Shown here one piece after another: positions 1 through 9,910 of a stretch of DNA of 64,000 bases (positions within the stretch are counted from its first letter, which is position 1; the number at the start of each line of letters is the position of its first letter). The stretch covers positions 27,619,213 through 27,683,212 of the forward strand of contig NC_090943.1 in the NCBI RefSeq assembly GCF_040807025.1, given 5' to 3'. The notes under the pieces were generated by a model. The model searched no databases. It was not told the origin of the DNA and was given only the letters and a program-made list of their open reading frames with translations. Position numbers and translations under genes: made by a program. The DNA comes from Struthio camelus (Eukaryota > Chordata > Aves > Struthioniformes > Struthionidae).

Positions 1-557
1 TGTGAAGTGCAATCAAATCTTTCAATAAAAAGACTGAAAATAGTGATCTACAAGAGCCTATAGGTGGGGTGAAATTTTGACCCCTCAAATTCCATTGTGT
101 TCTTCCCTTATTTAGAGACACCTTGCCACAATCCTCTATCCTGCAGGCAGAATAAAATCCTGAGTTGGCAAATGGCTGCAGAATTTCCTCAGGGAACAGT
201 TGTTTGGGAAAAAAGACTAAGAAAGTTAATGCATCCTCATAATTGATAGCACAATACAGCCTTTTGAAACATTATTTCTTATCAGTCTGACTAATTTCAT
301 ATTAATTATTGATTTCTATACTCCTTCAATTTTTTACCTAGGACAAACATTAGTCAATGTACTAATTTTGTTTAAAGACGAAATATTGAACCATTCCCTC
401 CTACAGCTGTAGCAAATAACATAACTTAATTGTTAGTATTTACTTGTGCACAGGTGGATTAAATTATATACTACTGTAGCTGGATTCTAAGAACTGGTAT
501 TTCAAAACTATTGCAATTTTATTTGCAAAACGAACACACTGTATTTTACTGACTTAC
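1..557 (-). other. HEPACAM2 intron, downstream of the Ig-V exon
   Basis: AT-rich intronic DNA following the Ig-V exon in the direction of transcription. The next HEPACAM2 exon is outside the window. I see no exon, repeat family or RNA gene in it. Confidence 0.8.
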
Positions 558-908
558 CATCAACAGCTACTTGAATCTTTTGACTGGCAGCTATTGTCCT
601 ATTTCCACGGACATTGACTTTTACAATGTAATTGCCCTCATCACTGATATCTAATGGATTGATCATCAAAGACGCATTGGGTGGTGAAAGGGTAAACTTG
701 TGCTGATATTCCAAGTCTGGAACTACCGTCTGATTTACAGAGCCAAGCAAGTATTTTGGATTAGTTTGAGGCTTCTCAAACAGCCAAATAATTTGGACTT
801 CAGCAGCTGTAGTGTTGAAATTATAGTTAACAGTAAGATGGAGTGGTTGCCCCTCAATACCATGGATAGTATGAGATGGTACCGTCAGCTTTAAGGCAGA
901 ACAAACAC
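558..908 (-). CDS. HEPACAM2: HEPACAM2 internal exon, first (V-type) Ig domain; gene partial
   Basis: This exon encodes the N-terminal V-type immunoglobulin domain of HEPACAM2, a single-pass Ig-superfamily glycoprotein reported at the Golgi and mitotic centrosomes. The 351-nt exon has a pyrimidine-rich acceptor ending in AG (909-910 on plus) and a GTAAGT donor (551-557). It starts and ends in phase 1, as Ig-domain exons usually do. The translation keeps family landmarks: KLTVPSHT at the mature N terminus, IIWLFE around the core Trp, PKYLLGS, VPDLEYQHKF, and the DEGNY strand-F motif. There are four N-glycosylation sequons (NTT, NQT, NAS, NRT). As in mammalian HEPACAM2, neither the strand-B nor the strand-F cysteine is present, so the domain lacks the usual disulfide. 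The open frame continues upstream through the acceptor tract but opens on TTG, not ATG, so the exon is spliced. The second Ig, transmembrane and tail exons lie left of the window. Identification rests on recalled similarity to human and mouse HEPACAM2. Confidence 0.93.
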
Positions 909-3900
909 CTGCATAAAAAAGAAACAACAAAAAAATAAACAAAGCCAAACCACAAATAGGAACACTGGAAAATTCAAATGAGAAATTCTCATAGAAAAAC
1001 AGAATTAAAACTTAACGCTTTTTTAAATGGCTGTGACTCAGATCTCAGGGAAGAAAGGGGAAAACTCTTACTGACTTCAGTGGAGTTTGATCTAGCTATA
1101 TAGCTCCAGCTTTAAAATTTATGGAAAGCCAAAATTGGAAAGGATATTTGTGATTCCTGGGTAGATGACTTTCTGTTGCTAAAAGTTTCACAAAAATGAG
1201 AAACGGTGCATTTACCTTATAGTTTTAAACATTTTCTCTTTAAAATTGTCCCAGTTTCTAGAGCTTACATTGTCTAACAGTCTTGGACTGCAGACACATT
1301 TTTTTTTTTTGTGTGGGTTTAGGTAGGGAGAAATTTCTTACTGTTATTTTGCCATTTGCACTGAGAAACTGACTGGAGTCTAACAAGTAGTGGTTTCATG
1401 AATTTGTCCTAATAAAATGATATGTAGTTACTATTGTTGAAGGCACTGCACACGTAAGACTGTATTCCAGAAACATTACTAAAATCACAAGTCAGTTATT
1501 GCAGTTGTAGGAAACAGCAGAATTAAAGTTTGCTGTTGATATGCACAAAAGCAAAATTTTGTGTTTCATGATTAATCCTATTCTCCAAGAATCCTGCCTC
1601 CTTTAGGGTGCAAAATGGCTACTGGTTCACTTCCTTGTCAGCCTCGCCATGTTTTATTTTATAATCCTATTTTATTGTGTCAGCCCTAGATTTATAGCAC
1701 ATTATTAAAATTTTGCTCTTAAGACTGAGTGATCAATTCCTATGTGAGCTTTTCCACAGTACTCTTCAGTACAGCAGCAGCGTGAAGCACTGACATTAAT
1801 GAATTGGTTTCACAACACCAGTATAATTGATAAGACTTTGCAGATAAGGAATTGAAGCATAAGGAATATTAACAGCAAAAGCGTCCACTGATTTTGGATT
1901 AACAGTTTGAGGCCTGGATTTTTCAAAACACAGTTACAAATAGCATTTACCGCGTTCAAGATACAACTCCTACTGACTTCAGTTATTACTTTGAGCACTC
2001 AGCATTTCTGCGAAGCACTGCAAGTGCTCAGTAAAAACCCCAGAAAAAAGCAACCTCTCATTAGTAACCACATGTAAAAAGCTTGATTTAAGTAATCTGT
2101 CCAGCACTGCATAGGGGGAACTCACTGGAGACCGAGAGAAAGAATGCACTTGGCAGGGCAACATTCAGCCACTTTCACCATGTACCATCCATTCTCTTCC
2201 TGCTATTGAATGTCTCATTCTTCACACACTTCCCAATATCTGCAATAAGGTAACTTCCCGGCTAAAGTACGTATACCCTCTTGGAGAAAAGGGGGGTGAG
2301 GGGAGTGGTGCAAGAAGAATGGTATGTAACTGCACTATTAAAGATTAATATAATTCATAGATGATTTTGTTTCTTCCATTTCCTAGCTTCATAGTGTTTG
2401 TCTTTATGACAAAAGACGTTTGTTAAAGGTTCAGGTGTGTTTAATTTCTTAGGTTCTATACCAGAAAAGGATATAAAAAAGTCAGCTTGGTAGCGTAACG
2501 TGGCATCTGTATGTCATGCCTTTTGGGTTAGAAGCCTCAAAAGTCACTGCACCGCTGCTTACCGCTTGAGCTAATAGAGCTAACGGCAAATAAAAGAGCG
2601 CTCTGTAACAGTGGATTAGGGTAGGGTCATGAAAAGGGGGTGGGGATAACAGATGTAGCATGGAAATATGTAATGGCAGCAATGAACGTCAGAGACACTT
2701 TTGGAGGTCACGAAAAGAAGCAGAGTAGAGAACATATCAAAAAGACATGGTGAGGTGTGGGAGCAGACTCGGTCCTGGGTGGCTAGCAACACCCTCCATG
2801 CAGCTGAAGGTTCTGCCCCAGCAAAAACCTCTGGGATACTAACTCTGTTTCAGGAAGAACACATATTTGCTAAGAGGTCTCTGGTCATATTCTGTCCATT
2901 CAGCAGCTAGTAAGATTTATAGTCCATAAGCCAGCTACAAAGCGTACAAAAAAATCATCTTGTAGCTAGCTCCTAATCCTTGCCTCCTACCTGAACACAT
3001 TTCACGAAGCTGAACAGTACTGTATCAACTACAAAAGACAGCTCCCAGCATTTTGGGAGAGTGTGACATGGAAACCAAAGGGAAACAGAGCTTGGTGCGG
3101 CTACTTAGTAGAACACTCTAGGGGTGATGGGTACAAAGCCACTAAAATCCCTTGACTGAAAGATTGGCAAACCCACTTTCTCTGGGAATAAAGAGGAAGA
3201 GGGCAAATGATTTCAGACTGCATGGACACTGGTGTGGAAAGGAAGATGTAGGGCCAGCTGAGATGGGAGAAAAATGGCATGGGGAGGAAGACTATCAGAA
3301 AAGAGATGGAGAGACTTAAGTGGAGGATGTACAGGAGGGATATGTTTACCTGTTTAACTTTTCTAGATCAAAACCCTGAAACATCTGAAGCACGTCAGGT
3401 TAAAGCCTCCCCTCTATCTTTTCTTAAAAGTACTTGTGGCCTCTTGTTCTTATACTATTTTCGAACAGTGCATGGCTCTTAGGGTCTTGCTGAAGTCTGG
3501 TTAATGGGAGATGGGTTTTCTTGGTTTTTGTAACATTTGTCAGAGGTGAATTCTCTCCTTGCAAGCCTTACAATACAAACCAGATTTAAACTGTTGCTGC
3601 CTATTTGAAAGAAAAAAAAAAAACAGAAAAAGAGCACAATTTCTCAGTAAAATCCTTCACAAAATATTTGAAGTTGAAAATATATTTCATCTAGCCCACC
3701 TAATACATTTGAACTTTTAAAACTCTTTAAAATCAAGTCAAAGACCTGTAAATCAAAAATACTGGGAAATCTTTAAATGATCAGTTGAAAGATCTGGCCA
3801 TGTCCTTCTTCATTATTTATGCATGACATTGCTTGATTTTTGGGTTTATGTAGCTGTCAATAACTGATTGTTCTGTAGCACAAGAAGCTAGTGACAGCTG

Positions 3901-6900
3901 CCATGGTAATAAGAAAAAAATATATAACATAGTATTTCTCACAGATCTGTGCGCGCAGAAAATTGGCAAAAAACAAGCAGGTCTAGCAAGCACAGGGATA
4001 ATGGGGACCAACAGCATAAAAGCTACCACAATTGAATCTCAAACCTTTTCATACAAAATAAGATAAAGAATTGTGGCTGGAAAATCTCACCTTTTTCCAG
4101 TTAAAAAATGTAGGAATAGAAACAATAAATAAACTTTAACTTGGTTCCAGGTGATTCGTGGAGAGAAATGTCTCCATTTAAGAGCTTAGGAAAACATTCT
4201 GAATTGCAGTTAGGGAAATTCTGTTAGCAAAGACCAGAAAAGCAGGGCTGTTTCTCCCCTTTTCCAGCCAGTGGGCTGTAGTCCATTAGGGAGCGGCTTG
4301 GGAGCGACTGGGGTTTTGCTGTTCACTCGGAGCCTGCAAGGGTGAGGTCACGAAGCGCAGTGAGCGTGTGGGAACTCCCCCACGGCTGGAAAGGGTGAGG
4401 GGAAACGGGAGATTGAGGTTTGGAGAAGTTGTTATCAGATAATGGTGCTCTGTAAAAGGCTCGTGTTTTATAGCAGGAACACCAGATGACTTCTGGCTTT
4501 AATAGAGATCAAATCTTCTGCAGTCTGAAACATCAGGCTAATTTCACATATTTTGACTTTGAATTAAATTACGATTGAATACTCTTATGACTAATCCTTG
4601 AATTAATGTAATAGTGAAATCAAGTCCATGGGCCCAAACTCAGTGAAAACAGTAATTTTCCAGTAGGCACATATTCCATACTATTTAAACCTATCTCTTT
4701 AGCTTTCTAAATATAATACACATTTTTTTCCGATAGGCTGGAATTCTTAAAAGTAGTTTTTATACAATGACTATAAGCAAAATGGGCTGTGCCAAAATGA
4801 CCTCCATTTGGAACTCAGTGATCTGTGCTTTGCTGTCACCCGTATTAGCAAGCACAACAGAACCGTTGACATAAAACAAGGGCTGCAGCTTTAGTTTAAA
4901 TAAAAACTATGACATAATTTTTGAGTTTACTGCATAAACTGAAACCTGCTTAGCAAGGTATTATCATTCTCTGAATTTAACACGCACATCTCCTTGTCAA
5001 AATGAGTTTGGATTCTCAGTTGCTTTGCACATGAGTGTTCATTTAGCTCTTTCTAAGAACACTGCACTTGGTGTAAATTGCCATTAAATCCGTGGTAACG
5101 TGTTTTACAATTTTTGCAGATACGTTCATTTACGAAAAAAAAAGAGATATAATGGAGCAGAAAACCTGCTATTCTTCCACCTCCATTTATAGAAGGAGGA
5201 ACTGCGGCATAAACTGTATGAGTTTGGAATTTTTACCTAAGAGAAGGTTCTGTTGAGCTTGGTTATTTGACCTAATTCCGGCCACCCAAACCAATGTCTT
5301 CAGTGGGCTTGTATCAAGCCCCCAATGAGCCTGATTCCTACCGTGACAAAAAATACAAGTTACAAATTTCCCATACTAAGAAACTTGTATCTCTGAGTGA
5401 GTGTACAGTATGCGACTTCCTGGTTAACACACCAATAACTGTTGTAGGATTTTAATCAAAAAGGGCCAATGAAGATGTAATGCAGATAAAGAACTGAATA
5501 TTCACTGTGTTTTATCAAATAAGGCTTTCATTTTTAAAGCAGTATGATAATCTTCAAATAAAACTGTAGTTATGAAACCAAAAGCCTTTCAAAGTATTTA
5601 ACTCAAAATCAAGGAAAATAGGTTACTGCATATGAAGTTCACAGAAAGGATAAAAGAAAAATTGTCCTTACACATGAATTAGCAGAGGGTGTACTAAATT
5701 TGTAAAATTATATATTCCTTCTGTTGATATTTACAAAACATGTAAATACAGCAAAAGTGAATTACAAGAGTCTGTAGAAATATAACTTTATCTAACTTTT
5801 AATCACAGAAAATTGCTATCACAATGCACAAACATCTGTTTTTTCATCAAAAGCAAGGGTAACGTATACTTAGGAAAACTGCACCCAGATGCTGAACAAA
5901 AGTACTATTAATGGAAAGACATCTTCAGTCGACCAAAAGGTTAAATTAGTCTTCATACCAAATACATTTAAATATTGAATATAAATTTTACATATTAACT
6001 ATAAGGTATCATCATAAGAACTGAAAAATAAGTCAGCACCACTACAACGTAATGCATTTTTAAAGAGATGAGTAACATCTATACTACATTCTGTCAAGTC
6101 TTACTTGTTAAAAAGAATGCACCATGTATATCTTACTTAGCAAAACATGGCGCTATATACATATAGTCAGCATCAGTGTTTTATTTACAGATATGTACAG
6201 TGCTAAGTTTTGACAGTTTATAAAAGTTTCTAGTGCCACTCATAAAATGGTGGCACTTTCTGATTTAGCCTTTTAGGCTACTTTGTTAAAATAAAACATC
6301 TGAGAATATAATAGAAATGTCTTTAAGTTTAGGAGTATAAAACTAAGTCACATTTCCACCATGACAATCAAATATAATTCATACTGTTTCTTACCTACAA
6401 GTAGAAAATATATTTTGCACTGTAAGTCACAAAATAAGTGGCTAAAGGGCTCCATGAAAGCATCCTGTCCCATACAAATACCACCTTCTTCTCAGTGTTA
6501 AGTCAGAGGTTGGACCAGCAGCTGCTGGTTTATTTGCTAGGAAAATCAGCAATGAGTTAACAAGCCCTATCCTGTCTCCTGCCTTATGTGATTTGAATAT
6601 GTGTATACAAGGAACAAAGGGAGTGGAGCACCTGTTAGATTAGTACCCATCTTCATTGCCTCTGACTTTATCCTAACCCTTGCCCAGTACAGGCACAGCA
6701 AATGTGACACAGAATATAACAAATGAGGTGCAGAATATGAAGCACTCGGAATTAATAAAAATAAGTGAATATTCACAATGTACAAGTTATATAGGTATTA
6801 ACGTCATATAGTTACACAGTGACATAAAAAAACACTGTGCTGTTAGATGATTCTACTTATTTCAAATTAGATCCCAGTAGTCATAAGACTTTTTTTTTCA

Positions 6901-6974
6901 TATAACACCTTTTCCAGTGGCAGGCTCTCATTTGCTGTTATAAAAAATATTAAACAGCTATTATAGAGCCTTAC
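909..6974 (-). other. HEPACAM2 intron between signal-peptide exon and Ig-V exon
   Basis: About 6.1 kb of AT-rich intron if the 43-nt exon is correct. Open frames here are short and unlike any family I know. A small patch around 4240-4400 is richer in G+C and could be an enhancer, but nothing in it is diagnostic. An 8-bp perfect hairpin sits at 6232-6257 (AGTGCCAC/GTGGCACT). No transposable element was recognised. Confidence 0.6.
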
Positions 6975-7017
6975 CTGAAACCAAAAACAACAACAAAGAT
7001 AACAGATGACATAGTAG
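6975..7017 (-). CDS. HEPACAM2: Probable HEPACAM2 signal-peptide exon (43 nt)
   Basis: A 43-nt stretch on the minus strand lies between a good acceptor (pyrimidine-rich, TTTTCCTAG, just right of 7017) and a strong donor (CAG/GTAAGG, 6970-6974 on plus). Read from phase 0 it gives LLCHLLSLLLFLVSG, leaving one base that joins in frame to the Ig exon at 908 to continue GVCSALKL. That matches the pattern of mammalian HEPACAM2, where a Cys followed by a Leu-rich signal core precedes the mature chain. No ATG exists in this frame within the exon, so an upstream first exon must supply the start. An ATG in another frame (MSSVIFVVV) exists but does not join the Ig exon in frame. Inferred from splice sites, phase and family resemblance; no transcript is available. 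Confidence 0.66.
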
Positions 7018-9180
7018 CTAGGAAAACGATAAATCTTCCCTCTTTCTAGTGCTTTTTTCCCATAACTTTTTCAAGGTTTTTCCTTAACATGCTTACTCAG
7101 AGATGATTTTGCTCCCTTTCTCTAAACAACATGTATGTAATGTGAAGGGTCTATTAGGTATCTTCCAACAAAGAATCCTTATCCTAGATAAAGTGGACAA
7201 CTTACAAAAGCTGTTGAGTTAACTGCTTATTACTGTTTATTCTGCATTAACTTACATCAGTTTAAATGAATATTAATATTAATGCATGCTTTGGATTTTG
7301 TCCAAGGCTGTCACTCACTGTACAAATCTAATCAGCAGTAAACCAGACAACCCTCCCAGTGTTGCGTGTGCAGTAACAGTTTGCAACAGCAAATATTTGC
7401 ATCGACTGAGATGGTTTATCCTTAGAAAAACACACTTTTAAGTTTCACGACACAGCACTTAGGCAGACTATTATGGTTTAACAAATATTAGGCTATACTG
7501 TATTCTGCCTTGTGTAGGAGGGATTGATTGCAAGGAATTGTCTCCCTCTATGCGCCTGTGCTGGTGCTAAGAGCAGGGGTCCTGCAAGGCGCTAAGCAAC
7601 CACTGGCAGGACTGGACACTCCATTTTTACTGGAGTTAAAAGGAGCTACAAATTTCCAGAACCTTGCAGAATTTCTAGCAACTTTGTGTAATCAAATGTA
7701 AGAAATAAGAGGGATATTTCAGATTAACAAAAGCATACATGACAGAGATCCCAACATGAGCCAGCAGATGAAGAGGACATTTTGCATACTCCCGAGGGCT
7801 TCAAGTGTCTACTCTCCTGCTCCTCCTGAATGCTGCTGATTATAATCTTTGTTTAATCCACGTAACTGTAGGCTAGGCATGTCCTATTTTAACCTTTTTC
7901 TAAAACCCGAGTTAGAAATGATTATCTGCTTGGTTTCAAAAAGTAGTAAAATATTGGTCATAGTTTTCAATTAATTTCTAACTGAAATGAATGTGAGCTT
8001 TCACATTGGGATAAAGCGTGTTTTAAATGTACTATGTGGGCAAAGAAAATTTAGAAAAGTAGAACAGATGAGCATAGTTGTATTTTTAAGTAAGTGTATC
8101 CCCTTATTTCCGGCATTTGGACATGCTCCTGATGTAATTAATATGTTAGGTTGCTGTTTTTTACACTGATTAACTCACACAAATAAAATGTAAGTAAAAA
8201 TGTACAATTATTTTTTCTATAGAATTCTTGTTTGTGCTGATTGTTACATAGCATTTAGACTTAATGCAAATCAAACCTCACAAATTTCTTTTTAATACAA
8301 GCAACTGCATTAAAGTTGCAAGTAACCCTATTTGTTGCAATAATATTCTGAATAATTTGCTATTTCAGCTAATTTTAGTTATTCTATTACTAATAACTTT
8401 TTTATGTGCTAAACTCGTTAGAGGTTTTGTGCAGAAATAACAAAGAATGCTGTTTTCAATAGCAGCCAGAACAAATAGGTTCTTGTTAAAGAATAATAAA
8501 AAGGGGACCATGGTTTCGAAGGTCACCTCATCATTCTGCCTTCTAATACAGACAGAAATACACCCATTTTCATCAAACATATTCTGCAAGAGGTACTTGG
8601 GCAGCTGTGCGGCTAAGTAACGGTATTAAGAAATATGTGCTGGGCTGGTCCATGTGCGGACCCTAGTATCTCCAAGGGGGAAGACAATCTTCTCTGGAGT
8701 TACGCGGCACTGCATGCACTGGTAGCCTTACTCTTGAACGTCATCTCTAGCAAAGCAAAGATCACGGGAAAAATTTTTCCTTTTCACATATCAATGTAAA
8801 ATAATTTGGTTTAAAAATTTGTCAGCCTCTTTCTACATATAGTTGAGATATATACAACTCAACTAAGTGTACAGGCACGCAAGTCTGTCTTGGCTATGCG
8901 TGAACTGCATCATGGATGAACCGGCCTCAGGCTGTGGGCGATGCCCGAAATAACCCGAGGCAAACAGGTGACTGTCAGCGTATTTTTCAGTCTGTCTCTC
9001 TAGACAGACTGTCTCGTTTTATTTGTCTTTTCGGATAATTGCTTTCGGGGTCTAAAGAGTACGTGCATCTCGATGTTCAAACGCCCCACAACGGACCCCC
9101 AAATCCAAAAGAAGTACTTGCCCTGCTGGGCACTGCTGGGGAAGCTAGAAAGCTAGTGTTACCAGGATAAAAACAGAACG
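7018..9180. other. HEPACAM2 5' flank / HEPACAM2-VPS50 intergenic region
   Basis: This stretch must hold the HEPACAM2 first exon and promoter unless these lie inside the CpG island to the right. Two weak minus-strand candidates for a phase-0 first coding exon are an ATG at 8578-8580 followed by GAG/GTGACC near 8521, and an ATG at 8650-8652 (MDQPSTYF...) followed by CAA/GTACCT near 8590. Neither is convincing. No other gene or repeat was recognised. Confidence 0.45.
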
Positions 9181-9583
9181 AGGAGGCCGAGGTAGGTCCC
9201 CGCTGCGCCCGTCCGTGCCTCACCGGCCTTTTAAGCGGCCGGCGGCAGGGACAAAACGCTGCTTTTCCTTTTATTTCCCCCGAGAGCAGGCGAGGCCCCG
9301 CCGGCCGCGGCCCGCCCGCCCCTCCCGCCTCCGCGCCCAGCGGGGGCGGGGCCAACGGCCGTCCTCCCCCCCCCGCCCCCCCGCCGCCGGCGTCTCGCGC
9401 CCCGGCCCCGCCCACACGGCTCAGAGGCGCCAGTTCCCTCGGCGGGCGGGGGCCGCTCTCGGCTGGGCCCGCGCTCCCGCCAGCGGGGAGGCGCCGCCGC
9501 CGCCCCGCCCCGCCCCGCCCCGTCCCTGCGCGGCCGCGGAAGGAGCCACCGCGGGCGCTGCCGCTCCTCCCCGGCCGGCGCCA

Positions 9584-9598
9584 CCAGCAGGGGGCGGC
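9584..9598 (+). promoter_or_regulatory. CTCF-type core motif
   Basis: CCAGCAGGGGGCGGC fits the established CTCF core (CCASYAGRKGGCRS), preceded by GCCA. It lies in the VPS50 CpG island, between the two divergent genes and about 280 bp before the VPS50 ATG. The match is by eye; occupancy is unknown. Confidence 0.5.
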
Positions 9599-9682
9599 GG
9601 GGCCCGCAGGCCGCCTTTCCAGAGCAGCGCGCTCTGCCCTCCCCGACCGCGCCTTCCTGGCCGGGCGGCCGGGTGCGGTGAC

Positions 9683-9768
9683 GGGGAGTGTAGTTCTGGG
9701 CGGCCCGCCCGCCCGCTGCTCGGAGGGCGCTGCCGCGGCCCGAGGACTACCCGGCCCAGGGTGCAGCG
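9683..9768. promoter_or_regulatory. Two ZNF143/Staf-like elements
   Basis: GGGGAGTGTAGT at 9683-9694 is the reverse complement of ACTACACTCCCC, close to the ACTACAAYTCCC half of the ZNF143 site. A second, weaker ACTACCCGGCCCAGGGTGC at 9746-9764 lies in the opposite orientation and resembles ACTACAATTCCCAGNRTGC. Such pairs are common at bidirectional or housekeeping CpG promoters. Motif matches only. Confidence 0.35.
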
Positions 9769-9778
9769 GGCGGGCTGT

Positions 9779-9788
9779 GTCACGTGCC
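9779..9788 (+). promoter_or_regulatory. CACGTG E-box, CLEAR-like
   Basis: GTCACGTGCC contains the palindromic E-box CACGTG (9781-9786) with the 5' GT flank typical of TFEB/MITF CLEAR elements; the 3' flank is CC rather than AC. USF or MYC/MAX could bind the same core. It is about 92 bp upstream of the VPS50 ATG. Confidence 0.4.
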
Positions 9789-9795
9789 GTGCAAC

Positions 9796-9849
9796 ATGGC
9801 TTCCCCGTGCCAGGGGCAGATGGAGCCTGCGGCCGTCAGGGGCTGGTGA
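9796..9849 (+). CDS. Upstream ORF in VPS50 5' leader (17 codons)
   Basis: An ATG with A at -3 and G at +4, a strong initiation context, opens a 17-codon frame (MASPCQGQMEPAAVRGW) that stops at 9847-9849, 28 nt before the VPS50 start. The main ATG at 9878 has A at -3 but C at +4. If transcription starts upstream of 9796 this uORF should reduce initiation at VPS50. AACATGGCTTCC around the uATG also resembles a YY1 site, often found at or just after the start site. The transcription start is not known from sequence. Confidence 0.45.
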   Translation: MASPCQGQMEPAAVRGW

Positions 9850-9877
9850 GCGCCCGCGGCGTGGCGGCGGCGGCATC

Positions 9878-9910
9878 ATGCAGAAGATCAAGTCGCTCAT
9901 GACCCGCCAG
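9878..9910 (+). CDS. VPS50: VPS50 coding exon 1
   Basis: Residues 1-11, [11 protein letters not shown], identical to the remembered mammalian N terminus. The donor CAG/GTGAGC at 9911 is strong. The exon lies in the CpG island. It ends in phase 0. Confidence 0.95.

Noticed and set aside
909..948. N-terminal extension of the Ig-V frame (ALFIFLLFLFYAG) as a signal peptide without splicing
   Set aside because: The hydrophobic residues come from the pyrimidine tract of a splice acceptor and the frame opens with TTG, not ATG. The 43-nt exon at 6975-7017 explains the signal core better.
8521..8652. HEPACAM2 first coding exon candidates (ATG at 8578-8580 with GTGACC donor; ATG at 8650-8652 with GTACCT donor)
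   Set aside because: Both keep phase 0 but resemble the mammalian N terminus only slightly and have weak donors, so I did not annotate either as an exon.
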